64,000 nucleotides of DNA from Haloarcula japonica DSM 6131 (GCF_000336635.1 NZ_AOLY01000007.1:247413-311412); one strand, 5' to 3'. Numbered from the stretch's first letter, positions 50,925 to 60,453 are shown. Numbers and translations are program-made. Notes: generated from the letters alone by a model not told the origin.

Positions 50925-53900
50925 TCAGGAGCCTGCGTCCGGCCACCCGCTGGAGTCCTCCACAGCGTTGCCGCCCTTATCACCAACCCCGCGCGGTTTG
51001 GGCGGAACCACGACGACAACGCCCGTATCGGCTCTGAACGAGACGCGGTCGGCGGTACCCAACCGCTCGTCCGTTCCGTCGTCGTCTACGTCAAGCGTGA
51101 CGTTGTGCCCGTCACGCGCATAGGTGGTCTGTGCGCCGGGCTCGCCCGGCGGCCCGTGACTCGCAGAGACGGCGAACCGTGCGTACTCGCCCTCGACAGT
51201 CACCCACCAGATGTTCGCCGTCGCGTACCAAGGAGTGACTGGCGGTGCCAGCGGGAGGCCCGCCGGAAGTCTGTCCGTCCCAAGCCGCTTCTTTGCGAAC
51301 TGCTGTGCCTTCTGTTCACCGGCACTTGCCAGGGCGCTACTCAGTTCGTTTTTCGCAACGGACCGCACCGCCGAGGCCGTCCCGTTCGTCGACCCCCGCG
51401 TCGGTCTGGTCGCTGGCGTATCGACCGAAAGTAGCTGCAGGCGGAGGCGGTCGCGTTCGACCCGCGTGAGGTTCAGTCGGGCACCAGCGACGCGGGCGAC
51501 CCGTTCCTGGGCGGAGCCGTTGGTCAGCGCCAGTGCCCTGGCCGCCGATGTTTCCCACGGCGACATCGCTTCAGTGACGATGGCCTTGCTCTCGTCCTGT
51601 TCAGCCTCGGTGTGCTGGGAGACTGCCAGCCAGAGCGTCGTCGTCATCTCCCTGTTGGCCGCCGCAACCTCCCGCTGGAGTGCGTCGCGTTCCGAAGCGA
51701 GCGTGGCGTTCGACTCCGCTTCGAGGGTTTCGTTCGCGGCCGCGAGTGTGTTCGCTGCCGTTGCGAGCCGTACCCTATCACCGGACTCGAACGCACCGCC
51801 AACGACGGCGTCGGCGGCGTCGCCGTACGGGACTGTGAACACGTTCGCGTTCCGCGCCACCAGCGGATGCTCGCTCCCATCCAGCGCGCGATACCGGCTC
51901 TCGTCCAGCTCGGCCAGCGTCAGATACGGCGTCTGCGTATCGACCCGTGTTCTGACGGGGCCGGCGGGGCCAACCGGGACCGGACGGGGCCGCGGAACGG
52001 GCGTCTCGCGGGCTGTTAACCCTTTTCGGAGGGAACGCAGCGACCCTTCGGTGCGTTCAGATAGCTGTGTAGCGACTCGCTCCCGGTTGTCACCTCGTGC
52101 CGTGGCCTGCTCGTCCAACTCCGTCAATACCGCATTCAGATAGGTCAGCCGGGCCGCGACGCGTGCCTTCTGTGCCGCGCTGTCGTAGGTGTCCGGAACG
52201 GCCGCGAGGGTGGCACGACGTTGTTCGACCCGTTTTCGGAGTTCCTGCGGGGGATTCGTCTCAAACGTCCCGACACGCCCTCGCTCGACGGAGACGGTCG
52301 TGTTGCGGACTGACGCCCGTAGACTCATGAGGTCCCGATACACCCAGTTCCGAAGCTCTGGCGGTCGGTCAGCCGTCACCGTCGCCTCTGTCCGGCTGAG
52401 ACTGTTGTCGACGACTCGTTCGGCCACACTGTCACGGCCCCCGGCATTGCCGACAAGCGTGTCCAGCGCTTTCGGCTCCACATCGGCGAAATTCGACCCG
52501 TCCAACGGGCTTGCGCTGGCGTCGTGGGCGGTCCGAATCGAGCGGTTCGGTGCCGGTGAACGGCCGTGATGGCGGCCGACGACGGCGACGGTCACGCGAT
52601 AGCGCGCGGTGCTTGACGTCGTTGTCCGCTCACGTACTGACCCGTTCTGCCAGATGGCGGTCCGCGTGTACTGACGCTCGACAGTCCGACTGAACGTCTC
52701 CAAGGTATGCCAGTCGTCTGGCGTCGCGACGCGACCACTGGCGTTCTTGACCGCTTCCACCGAGGAGGTCGTTCGCTCGCGGACCAGCGTCCACTCGGTG
52801 CCCGGCGATGGCGGCGTCCCCGGCGGTCCCCCGCCCAGTCGATGCTTGTCGGTTTCCAGCGCTACCTCAACCGTGTATGCGTCTTCGAGCGTCTCGTTGA
52901 GCGCTGACGGCTCGGTAACGGATCGGAACGCAGTGTCGGCTGTCTCGTTGACGCCGACGGTCATCGAATCGGACGGATTCGGACTGGCTGTGGACTTCGG
53001 ACGCGGCGGCGTCTCGCTGACCGGCTTGTACTGGGCTTGGTCGAGTACTTCCGTTGAATACGCTGTCCCCTGGCTCCCCCGAATCAGGTCCTCGATTCCT
53101 GTCATCGCTGTCGCCTCGGTCAGCGCACGGCGACCGGCCGGGTCGCTCCGGCCGAAAGTCGACCGCTGGACGCCGAGCAGTGCGCCGTTCGCCGCCAGCG
53201 AGACGTGCCGGTTCGCGACGACGTTTTCGATGCCCGCGCCGCTGTACTGCGCATAGCCTCTCGCCCACGCCATTGGGTACAGCCGGGCTGTCATCCGCCG
53301 GCTCAGCCCCGGCTTGTCCAGGCCGTTGTTCAGACGCGTCTGGTAGGTCGACACTTGATCGTGGAGCATGAGCGCCTGTGTCGGGACGACGACGGTCGGC
53401 GAGACTCGTCGCGTCGAGACCACCGCTCCGTTGCGCCGGACCGTCAGAACGACATTCTCGACCGTCGCCCGCATCGCAGTCTCGTTCGGCCCGGCGCGTT
53501 CGACCGAGACGCGGTGTTTCGCCGCCCGGAGGTCGCTTGCGTTAGAAACCGCCGGCAGGTTGGCGGTCACGGTCACGTCGCCGCTTCGGCCAGAGACGCG
53601 CTCCAGTCTATCGGCGACCCTGAGATAGGCGCGGATTCTAAGCGAATCCCGGAACGCCGTCGAGTCATTCAGAACCCGACCAGCGGGTGTGTCAGCCGGC
53701 GTGACGACCGGGTTCGCCGCTGCCTGCCGGCCAGCTGTCGAGACGCCGTCCCGCACGGCGACTTGCGTCTCCGCCATAGCCTGATTCAGCGCCCGTTCGA
53801 CCGTCGTCTCGCTTGGGGCCGGCTCGCTAACGAACGTCGGGGCCAGCGTGAGACTGCTCACCAGCAGGAGAACGCCGAGCAACGCGAAGGGGACTCGGCC

Positions 53901-53927
53901 GCGCGTATCGTCTCTCACGGCGACCAC
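50925..53927 (-). CDS. Large membrane-anchored extracellular protein of the pilus-like cluster (DUF7286-like)
   Basis: A 1000-residue protein with one hydrophobic helix close to the N-terminus (RGRVPFALLGVLLLVSSLTL) and a long outer part rich in Arg, Thr and Asp. This includes sections that look beta-rich (VENVVLTVRRNGAVVSTRRV) and helical sections (LAAANETLEAESNATLASER). Many NxS/T sequons suggest it may be N-glycosylated outside the cell. The family resembles DUF7286 from haloarchaeal pilus-like clusters. It is the last gene of the cluster, with a 13-base overlap with the gene before it. It could be a tip adhesin or large minor pilin. Confidence 0.8.
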   Translation of the reverse strand: MVAVRDDTRGRVPFALLGVLLLVSSLTLAPTFVSEPAPSETTVERALNQAMAETQVAVRDGVSTAGRQAAANPVVTPADTPAGRVLNDSTAFRDSLRIRAYLRVADRLERVSGRSGDVTVTANLPAVSNASDLRAAKHRVSVERAGPNETAMRATVENVVLTVRRNGAVVSTRRVSPTVVVPTQALMLHDQVSTYQTRLNNGLDKPGLSRRMTARLYPMAWARGYAQYSGAGIENVVANRHVSLAANGALLGVQRSTFGRSDPAGRRALTEATAMTGIEDLIRGSQGTAYSTEVLDQAQYKPVSETPPRPKSTASPNPSDSMTVGVNETADTAFRSVTEPSALNETLEDAYTVEVALETDKHRLGGGPPGTPPSPGTEWTLVRERTTSSVEAVKNASGRVATPDDWHTLETFSRTVERQYTRTAIWQNGSVRERTTTSSTARYRVTVAVVGRHHGRSPAPNRSIRTAHDASASPLDGSNFADVEPKALDTLVGNAGGRDSVAERVVDNSLSRTEATVTADRPPELRNWVYRDLMSLRASVRNTTVSVERGRVGTFETNPPQELRKRVEQRRATLAAVPDTYDSAAQKARVAARLTYLNAVLTELDEQATARGDNRERVATQLSERTEGSLRSLRKGLTARETPVPRPRPVPVGPAGPVRTRVDTQTPYLTLAELDESRYRALDGSEHPLVARNANVFTVPYGDAADAVVGGAFESGDRVRLATAANTLAAANETLEAESNATLASERDALQREVAAANREMTTTLWLAVSQHTEAEQDESKAIVTEAMSPWETSAARALALTNGSAQERVARVAGARLNLTRVERDRLRLQLLSVDTPATRPTRGSTNGTASAVRSVAKNELSSALASAGEQKAQQFAKKRLGTDRLPAGLPLAPPVTPWYATANIWWVTVEGEYARFAVSASHGPPGEPGAQTTYARDGHNVTLDVDDDGTDERLGTADRVSFRADTGVVVVVPPKPRGVGDKGGNAVEDSSGWPDAGS

Positions 53928-54787
53928 GTCCTGACAGTGACGCGGACGCGGCTCGCCCGAACGGCGCTGGCAGCGTCCGCCGGCGAGTCGTACCGCGACT
54001 GCATATCGGTCCGAAGTCGCGCGGCGAGCGCCGCGGTCAGGTCGCGGTTCATTTCGACTGTCGACTGTCGTTCAACGGTAACGCTCGTCCCTGTCAGATC
54101 GGCCATGCGCTCGTACCGTGCGGCCATCAGCACGTCTGCGGGGAAGTCACCACGGAGGGCGTACCGCGACTGCGTCGGCGGGAACAGCCCGTCGACGACA
54201 CTCCGAGCCACGACAGTCGCTACGCCGTCGTAGCCGCCTGCCTTTGCTGCTTCACGGGCCGGCTCCGAGACGTTCGCCATCCCACTCGGGACGGTCACCG
54301 TCGCCGCCCGAACGTCTACAGCGTCCGGCGGTCGGTCGCCGACGCGGTACTCGGCGCTGACTGGCGCACCGCGATACGGTGCCCAGGTGACGCGGACGGA
54401 TGTTCGATGCCCGCGGCTGTGGAGTCTGTCACGCGTCGCCGCAGCGACTTTTGACTCGAAGTCCGTGCCGGCACTCGACAGTCGCTCGCCGTCGACGGTG
54501 ACGCCGCTCATCGCCGCTTCACCGAGCAGTTCCGCGACAGTCCCGTGACTCGTCCGCTGCCGTCGCGTGGCGTGGTCGGGCGGCCTGCGGCGCTCTGACG
54601 GCGGGACGAGCAACTCATACTCGACGCTCGCGGTACTCGTCGCCAGCGTCGACGCTTGCTCGGCCGCGGGGTTCGTGGCCGCCGCTGGCTTTTCCATCCC
54701 GACGCCGCTCACGAGAGTCCCCGCAGCGGCACCGACGAGCAGGAGGAACACCGTCACGTCGGCGACGGCGCTCATGGCTCGGGTCAT
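53915..54787 (-). CDS. Pilin-like single-helix surface protein (DUF7284-like)
   Basis: A 290-residue protein with a hydrophobic N-terminal helix (SAVADVTVFLLLVGAAAGTLV) and an extracellular part (RTSVRVTWAPYRGAPVSAEY) of beta character. It is similar in type to a prepilin-like subunit, but no clear PibD cleavage motif is present. The ATG at 54787 shares bases with the preceding stop (ATGA overlap); a GTG 6 bases upstream is an alternative. It sits in a run of three single-helix proteins between the platform protein and the 1000-residue protein. The name is by cluster position. Confidence 0.75.
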   Translation of the reverse strand: MTRAMSAVADVTVFLLLVGAAAGTLVSGVGMEKPAAATNPAAEQASTLATSTASVEYELLVPPSERRRPPDHATRRQRTSHGTVAELLGEAAMSGVTVDGERLSSAGTDFESKVAAATRDRLHSRGHRTSVRVTWAPYRGAPVSAEYRVGDRPPDAVDVRAATVTVPSGMANVSEPAREAAKAGGYDGVATVVARSVVDGLFPPTQSRYALRGDFPADVLMAARYERMADLTGTSVTVERQSTVEMNRDLTAALAARLRTDMQSRYDSPADAASAVRASRVRVTVRTWSP

Positions 54788-55179
54788 CGCCACACCCGAA
54801 CGGTGAGCGTTCCGCGACGAACTGCTCCCGGTCCGACCCGCACACTCACTGTTCTGGTTTCGGTGTCGGCGCTGTTCGGTGGTTTTTGACCACTGCTCCA
54901 TCGCTCGCCGGTCGTTACCGTGATGGTCGCGTTCCCGTGGTAGTTCGTCGGAACCGTATCGAGCGCGCTATTGAGCTCCTCTGGCCGAACGATGCCCGCC
55001 GACGAGAGCCGCTGTTCCACAGCATCGGCGGTCGGCGTAGCGACGTTGCGGTCGTCGTCGAGCGTGCCGAACGCGTCGTCTACCACGCCGGCATACAGCG
55101 ACACGCCGAGCGTGACGGCGAAGACGGCAACGAGGGCGGCCAGCGGTTCCGTGGTCGCCCTATCCGACGATGGTGACAT
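54784..55179 (-). CDS. Pilin-like single-helix protein (DUF7285-like)
   Basis: A 131-residue protein. The N-terminal helix EPLAALVAVFAVTLGVSLYAG follows a short polar leader (MSPSSDRATT), as in pilin-like subunits where a glutamate precedes the helix. The rest is a short extracellular beta domain (ATITVTTGERWSSG, TVSVRVGPGAVRR). It overlaps the gene before it by 20 bases and the one after by 4, so expression is coupled. The DUF number is from memory of similar haloarchaeal clusters. Confidence 0.75.
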   Translation of the reverse strand: MSPSSDRATTEPLAALVAVFAVTLGVSLYAGVVDDAFGTLDDDRNVATPTADAVEQRLSSAGIVRPEELNSALDTVPTNYHGNATITVTTGERWSSGQKPPNSADTETRTVSVRVGPGAVRRGTLTVRVWR

Positions 55180-55621
55180 CAGTCCCTCCCCAGGCGACGT
55201 GCCTGACGGTCACCCGGTCCGGAGCCGGTCGCCACCCGTCGTCCGTAGTCCGCGCCCGGCGGATATCCCGACGGAATGCGTCCGGTGATTCGTATACCGC
55301 CTTCGGCCGCTCCCCGTCCACCACAGTCTGTAGCTGCTTGGTCCGCGCCGGGACAGCCGTTCGAATCAGCCATGCGGTGGCTGTCCCACCGTCGTTGCGG
55401 AGACGGATTTCGCGGCCATCGAACGCCCACTCCGTAGCGACGAGTCGACGATGTCCGACGGACCCAGGCGGGCTGGTCGTGATCTCATCGATAGTCGCGG
55501 CCGCAGCCGTCGCGTCCGGCGGTGCGGTCGTCGGGAGGCCGACGACGACGCCGAGGACGGCCACGCTCACTGTTCCCAGGCCGACCCAGAGATACAGCGT
55601 ATCGACGTGCGTTTCGAACAT
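55160..55621 (-). CDS. Pilin-like single-helix protein (DUF7283-like)
   Basis: A 153-residue protein with an N-terminal membrane helix (YLWVGLGTVSVAVLGVVVGL) and an extracellular domain. It ends HVAWGGTDVTIVG, as a beta strand. It stands next to the platform protein gene, 34 bases downstream. Like its neighbours it may be a minor pilin, since small single-helix proteins beside a secretion ATPase usually are. No function is known. Confidence 0.75.
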   Translation of the reverse strand: MFETHVDTLYLWVGLGTVSVAVLGVVVGLPTTAPPDATAAAATIDEITTSPPGSVGHRRLVATEWAFDGREIRLRNDGGTATAWLIRTAVPARTKQLQTVVDGERPKAVYESPDAFRRDIRRARTTDDGWRPAPDRVTVRHVAWGGTDVTIVG

Positions 55622-55655
55622 GGAACAGCCTGGCCGCGTTTTCTGATTTAAATTC

Positions 55656-57401
55656 TCAGACCAGCAGCCCGGTGGCGACGACGGCGACGAGGAAGGTGGC
55701 CGTGGCCGACAGGAGCGCTAAGCCGGCCCGGTAGCCAACGAGCGCGCGGTCGAGGCCCCGATGCAGGCTCGTCGATAGCGCCGTCAGCAAAACAGCCAGA
55801 ACGAGCACGTACCAGCCGATCACCGGCCCCAGCAACGCACTCGGAACGGTGGCGAACTGTTCGCCGCCGCCCATCGACCTGGCCAGCGCGACGGTTGCGC
55901 CGCCGATAAGCGGACCGAACAGCGCGGCGGTGTTCGACAGCGTTTCCGTTATCTGCGAGAGGTCCCTACGCGTCTTGCGCTCGATGGTCCGGAGTGCGTC
56001 CAGATGCTCGCCCATCGCCGTCACGGCCGCTCCCGCCGGTGGCCCGATTGTCGCGGCTGTATCCAGCAGGGTCGCCACCTGGCGGGTGCGACGGCTTGGA
56101 ACGTCAGCGAGCGCCCCGCCGGGACCCAGAAACGCACCCTCGACGCTGGTCCTGAGGCGTTCCTGACGCGCGACAGCGGCCTCAATGACGGCGCTGGTCG
56201 GTTGGGGAGTCTCGTCGACAGTCTCGACAAGCGCGGCTTCGACCGACTGGCCGCGGTCCAGTCGTCGACCGACGGCCGATAGCGCGTCCGGAAGGCCCGC
56301 TTCGATGTCGGTGATGCGGTCGCGGACTTCGGCGACGGGTCGGTAGTAGTTGACGAGCGCGCTCCCGACGCCGGTCCCGAATGCGCCGACGGGAGACGCC
56401 CACGTAGCGACGAGTGCGCCGGCAAGGAGCCACCCACCGATTCCGGTGACGATGCCGACTGCGATTGATGGGAGTGCCGATACCGGTACGTCCGGATGAC
56501 TCCGCGGGATTGTTGCCGGCGGGAAAGCCACTGGTCGCCGTCCCAGAAGCCAGCAGCAGGCGACCAGCAGCGCGGCGGGTAAGACGACACCGTAGCTCCC
56601 GACCAGCACAGAGGCTGTCACTGGGACACCCGCGGCAGCGGCGGCAGGCAGCAGTGACGCCATCGCTAATGGCAGGAGAACACCGAACGCGTACAGCCCG
56701 GACGCCGGCCCTCGGAGTGAGGCCGCGAAGGCCGCCATCTCGTCACGCGCCCCATCGAGGATGCATTGTCGCGCACGTTCGAGCACTTCAGGCCGCTCCT
56801 CGGCCGGGGCCGCCGTCGCGTTCTCGACCAGCCCGACTGCGCGTTCGAGCGCCGGGAATCTGTCGCTCCAGGCTGTCGCGAACGTTCCCAGACCGTTCCG
56901 TGGCGTGCCCGCGGCTCGCCGCTGATGGTGTTCCAGCCGTGTAGCGAGCAGACCGTTTCCGGTCCGCCCGGCGAACGCCGCCGCCCGCTCAGCGCTTGGC
57001 CATAGCGTCGCGCCGAGCACCAGTGTCGTGACGAGCGAGGGCGCGGCCCCCAGCGTTCGGATGCGCTTTGCCTCCGCTGCGAACGGCACGCCGTACCGTC
57101 CAAGCGCCGCGACGCTCAGGGACAGGGCGAGGACTCCGAGGCTGATTGTCGTCGCCAGCAGTCCAGTCACTGCCACAGCGACGAGCAGTGCGAGCAGGGA
57201 GCCACACACCGCAACGGCGTAGCTCGCCGTTAGCAGTATCTCAGGTGGAGCCGAAATCGAAAGTAGCCGACACGCTCGCCGATAGTCGTCTGGTACCGCA
57301 ACAGTGCCCGGGTATGCGGAAACGAGCACAGTTATGAGCGGTGTGGCTGATACCGTGTTCGCGTCGTCACGGGAGTCGTCTGAACTGCTGGTGTGGTTCA
57401 T
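55656..57401 (-). CDS. Type II/IV secretion platform protein (TadC/FlaJ-like), two GspF-like domains
   Basis: A 581-residue multi-pass membrane protein. Two blocks resemble T2SSF domains: the first around residues 150-240 with following helices and the second around 350-490 (IEAGLPDALSAVGRRLDRGQ, VIEAAVARQERLRTSVEG). About eight hydrophobic segments in three groups are visible. Its role would be the inner-membrane platform on which the ATPase acts to assemble pilin subunits. It follows the ATPase gene with a 4-base overlap. Length exceeds the bacterial TadB or TadC (about 300), since both halves are fused, as in archaeal FlaJ/PilC. Confidence 0.9.
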   Translation of the reverse strand: MNHTSSSDDSRDDANTVSATPLITVLVSAYPGTVAVPDDYRRACRLLSISAPPEILLTASYAVAVCGSLLALLVAVAVTGLLATTISLGVLALSLSVAALGRYGVPFAAEAKRIRTLGAAPSLVTTLVLGATLWPSAERAAAFAGRTGNGLLATRLEHHQRRAAGTPRNGLGTFATAWSDRFPALERAVGLVENATAAPAEERPEVLERARQCILDGARDEMAAFAASLRGPASGLYAFGVLLPLAMASLLPAAAAAGVPVTASVLVGSYGVVLPAALLVACCWLLGRRPVAFPPATIPRSHPDVPVSALPSIAVGIVTGIGGWLLAGALVATWASPVGAFGTGVGSALVNYYRPVAEVRDRITDIEAGLPDALSAVGRRLDRGQSVEAALVETVDETPQPTSAVIEAAVARQERLRTSVEGAFLGPGGALADVPSRRTRQVATLLDTAATIGPPAGAAVTAMGEHLDALRTIERKTRRDLSQITETLSNTAALFGPLIGGATVALARSMGGGEQFATVPSALLGPVIGWYVLVLAVLLTALSTSLHRGLDRALVGYRAGLALLSATATFLVAVVATGLLV

Positions 57402-59260
57402 AGCTGGACCTCGTCTGAGGGCGGTTCGTTCCGAGGCATCTCGACAGCTACTGACTGCTCGAACCGTTCGGCTCGCGCCTCGATAACGTCGAGTACCTCG
57501 GCGTAGGACTCACCGGGAGCGGCGAGTGACTCAACCAGACGGCTGTTACCCCGCGTCAGGCGACCGGTAGCCGTCGCCGTTGACTCATTGCGCTCGTAGA
57601 GCATCTCGAAAGAGATGTCATCGCCGTGAGAGACGATTTCTGCGACAGATGCGATACCGCGGCCGTACTCTGATGCGGGCGGAGCCATCGTCACCACGAG
57701 GTCCGTCGCCGCGAACGACTGGACCGGGACGCCGAGGTCCGACACCAGCCGTTCCCGAACGGCTTCTGGGCCGTTACCGTGAATCGTTCCGAGGACGGCT
57801 CCGTCGCCGCCACCGACACGCATCGCCTCGTAGAGAACGCTGGCCTCCTCGCCACGGACCTCCCCAACGGCGAGCGCCCCTTCGCCGAGTCGGAGCGCGG
57901 TCCGCAGGGCCTCTGTTGCATTGACTGACGGCCCCTCTCCTCTGGCAGTCCGAAGCGCCTGCACGTCCCGTCCGTCGGACTGCAGCGATGACGCCGGGAG
58001 TTCGGGCGTGTCCTCGATGAGGACAGTTCGAACATCGCGCGGAATCTCCCAGAGCAGCGCGCCCAGCGCCGTCGTCTTGCCTGCACCCCGGGGACCAGCA
58101 ATGAGGCAGGCCCCGCCGCGCTCCGCGACGACGGACAGCAGGCCGGCGACAGGGGCCGGCATCGTCCCGTTGTCGACGAAGTCGGCCAGCAGCCACACAT
58201 CGCTGTCGTGGGCGCGAAAAGCGAAGGCGAGGCCGTCACTGACCGGTTCGCTCACACCGGCGACGCGAATCTGCCGGTCAGCCACCGTCACTGTCGCATC
58301 GAGGGTCGGGTTCGCTCGCGAGAACGCCCGGCCGCTCGCCCGTCTGAACATCGACGCCAGTGTGTTCGCGCCCGCCGGCGTCAGGTGGACGTTCGTTCGC
58401 ATGGTTTCACCGCCACACTGCACTCGGAGCCGGGTGTCGCTCACTGGGGCTGTCGCGAACACGTCTAACACCCGCTGATCGGCGAAGATATCTTCGAGAA
58501 TCCCGAGCCCACCCGTGTGCTTCTCAAGCACGGCACCGATGGCGGTTGCCGTCATACTGTCACCGGCCACCGCAGTAGCTGCGTCGTACGGGTGACAGCC
58601 ACCGTCGACGGTGGCTGTTGCGATCCGCTCGTACGCTTCGACAAGCGTCTCCATCGTATCTGCGTCGAACCGCTGTTCGCGGGGCTCGACATGATACATC
58701 GGCAGGTGGTCTCCGTGCGTGTCATATCTCCGAACGACGGCGTCCGTCGGGAGCGTCTGCTGGTCCCGGAGAGCCGCATCCGCCGGCGGCGCTGCCCCGA
58801 CGCGGGCGTCGCTAATCGTTGGTCCAGTGTATGCAGTAAGCGCCTGTTCGCTGGTATCGAAGCCCTCTGTGGCGACTACCAACCCAGTCTCCGCCGCCAG
58901 ATCAGCGACCGGTCCCGCTCGGCCGACTGCCTCCGCGGCGGCAGCGACGGGGTCCCGACGAGCACGGTCTGCGAGGCGGTCGTCCAGCGAGGCGACTCTG
59001 GTCGCGAACCGGCCAGCCGCAGTGAGCACTGCCGCTGCCCGGTCGACGTACACCCGCTCCTGACCTGCTTGCTTTGTGACGACGGTCTCGATACCGGTCG
59101 ACGCGAGCGAATCGATGACTGTCGCCCGGCAGTCAGCCGACGCGGCGAGGTCACCACCGTCAGGACAATCGTCCGCTGTCACCACTAGCTGCCCATCCTC
59201 CATGGCCGTTTCACAGCGACAGCCAGACACTGTCGATGACCCGAAGAGCCACTCACGCAT
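57398..59260 (-). CDS. Type II/IV secretion ATPase (TadA/PilB-like)
   Basis: A 620-residue hexameric motor for pilus assembly or secretion. The N-terminal 200 residues include a Cys-rich start (VSGCRC) seen in haloarchaeal members. The ATPase core has Walker A GPRGAGKTT, an Asp box VLIEDTPEL, Walker B ALAVGEVRGEE and a His box AVLGTIHGNGPE in the VirB11/TadA order. I chose ATG 59260 (MREWLFGSS); the upstream ATG adds 20 residues that overlap the preceding gene. It overlaps that gene by 8 bases and the platform gene by 4. Whether it builds a pilus or exports is unknown. Confidence 0.93.
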   Translation of the reverse strand: MREWLFGSSTVSGCRCETAMEDGQLVVTADDCPDGGDLAASADCRATVIDSLASTGIETVVTKQAGQERVYVDRAAAVLTAAGRFATRVASLDDRLADRARRDPVAAAAEAVGRAGPVADLAAETGLVVATEGFDTSEQALTAYTGPTISDARVGAAPPADAALRDQQTLPTDAVVRRYDTHGDHLPMYHVEPREQRFDADTMETLVEAYERIATATVDGGCHPYDAATAVAGDSMTATAIGAVLEKHTGGLGILEDIFADQRVLDVFATAPVSDTRLRVQCGGETMRTNVHLTPAGANTLASMFRRASGRAFSRANPTLDATVTVADRQIRVAGVSEPVSDGLAFAFRAHDSDVWLLADFVDNGTMPAPVAGLLSVVAERGGACLIAGPRGAGKTTALGALLWEIPRDVRTVLIEDTPELPASSLQSDGRDVQALRTARGEGPSVNATEALRTALRLGEGALAVGEVRGEEASVLYEAMRVGGGDGAVLGTIHGNGPEAVRERLVSDLGVPVQSFAATDLVVTMAPPASEYGRGIASVAEIVSHGDDISFEMLYERNESTATATGRLTRGNSRLVESLAAPGESYAEVLDVIEARAERFEQSVAVEMPRNEPPSDEVQL

Positions 59261-59726
59261 GGCTACGCCTCGCCGCGGCTTGGGATTTAAACCGATGGAC
59301 CTGCAGTATCCGCTGGCCATCTGACCGCGTCAGCACGAATACGAGCCGATGTGTGCCGGATTCGTCAAGCCGGCCGGTCGAGGCTGTTGTTCGGATCGGA
59401 ATACCGACCAGCCGTTCGGTCTGTTTCCGGGACTCAACTGTCCAGGTTGCGACGCCGACACCGGCCCGCTCCGCGAACTGTAGCTGACTGACGCCGGCAT
59501 TCGTGTAGGTCCGCGCGGGGAGTCGTATCTCCACCACGCGTCGCGCATCGCCGTTCGGCGTCGCGTCGTCAGTCTCGACCAGTATCGTCAATTCGGCTCC
59601 TAGTTCGTCCAGTTGGCGCTCCATGGTATCGCTGGCTGTGTCAGCTCTGGCCGTCGACAGTGCTGGCGCTGATGCACCGACAAGTGCGGTCATGACTGCG
59701 ACAGCGAGGACCAGTCGGTATATCAC
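59253..59726 (-). CDS. Exported small protein of the pilus-like cluster (DUF7311-like)
   Basis: A 157-residue protein with an N-terminal hydrophobic helix (YRLVLAVAVMTALVGASAPAL) that looks like a signal peptide or anchor with a possible AxA cleavage site (ASA/APA). The mature part has beta character (RRVVEIRLPARTY, GVATWTVES, HRLVFVLTRSD). The stop of this gene overlaps the ATPase start by 8 bases and its start overlaps the previous gene's stop by 4. It belongs to the cluster by position; function is unknown. Confidence 0.75.
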   Translation of the reverse strand: MIYRLVLAVAVMTALVGASAPALSTARADTASDTMERQLDELGAELTILVETDDATPNGDARRVVEIRLPARTYTNAGVSQLQFAERAGVGVATWTVESRKQTERLVGIPIRTTASTGRLDESGTHRLVFVLTRSDGQRILQVHRFKSQAAARRSHA

Positions 59727-60235
59727 AGCAGCGCACGGATACGCCCGATAACGCCCGCACCAGTGGTCTCGCCGTCGGGATTACCGCCGTCGGTGATAGC
59801 GGAGAAATCGGTCGGCTCCTCGGTTGTGGCGTTCGTTTCTGTGCGATCACCGCTATCCGACAAGCCTGGATGGCCCTGTACCGTCTCCGCCCGTAACTGG
59901 TCGGTCCCCGCCGCTGGTGGGTCAGATATCGACGGCGACGACGGTGCTTCGTCGAGTCGGGTTTCCAGTCGGTCGGTCGCCGCCAGTGCCGCGTCAGCCC
60001 GCTGCTCGACATCTTCGTTGACCGAGCGGATGTTCCCCACGTAGCCGCGGAGGGCCTGTGTGGCGGCTTCGAGCTCCGCCGTCCGCTCGTCGATGTCGTC
60101 GATACGCTGTTCGACGGTGGCCACGCGGCTCTCCAATTCAGCGAGCTCTGTCACGTCCGGGAACTCAGTCGTTCCGTCCGTGACCGCACGTTCGACCGTG
60201 TGGAGTCGTTCGGCCAGCGTCTCGATATCTGTCAT
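59723..60235 (-). CDS. Coiled-coil cytoplasmic protein of the pilus-like cluster (DUF7310-like)
   Basis: A 170-residue protein. Residues 1-95 form a heptad-rich coiled coil (LAERLHTVERAV, LAELESRVATVEQRID, ADAALAATDRLETRLD). The rest is disordered and polar and ends with GVIGRIRALL, a short amphipathic end. No signal or helix for the membrane. It may connect the ATPase to other parts or regulate it. The start ATG at 60235 lies 89 bases after the stop of the small pilin-like gene. Confidence 0.75.
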   Translation of the reverse strand: MTDIETLAERLHTVERAVTDGTTEFPDVTELAELESRVATVEQRIDDIDERTAELEAATQALRGYVGNIRSVNEDVEQRADAALAATDRLETRLDEAPSSPSISDPPAAGTDQLRAETVQGHPGLSDSGDRTETNATTEEPTDFSAITDGGNPDGETTGAGVIGRIRALL

Positions 60236-60324
60236 ATCCGGCCCTGGTCCCGTGCTGGTACTTGAACGCTCGGACGGGGTGTCGTGTGAGCCGTGCCTAT
60301 CACCGACACCAAGTCCTGCCTGTT

Positions 60325-60453
60325 TCACACGCCCATGCCGAGGATGAACAGCGCGAGGACGACGGAGATGAGCAGGGTCGCCAGAATCAGCAGCGCGACG
60401 ATTGTGACCGAGGAGAGCGCTTTGTCGTCGGAGCGGAATGTGCGTAGAGGCAT
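60325..60453 (-). CDS. 42-residue pilin-like peptide at the head of the pilus-like cluster
   Basis: A tiny ORF of 42 residues: a polar leader MPLRTFRSDDKA followed by a continuous hydrophobic segment (LSSVTIVALLILATLLISV, then VLALFILGMGV). A KA dipeptide just before the helix resembles the prepilin peptidase (PibD) site [KR][GA]. It lies first in the same-strand gene run, 89 bases before the coiled-coil gene, and is too short for standard gene lists. It could be a structural mini-pilin similar in size to Flp pilins of Tad systems, or a small membrane protein. Confidence 0.6.
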   Translation of the reverse strand: MPLRTFRSDDKALSSVTIVALLILATLLISVVLALFILGMGV

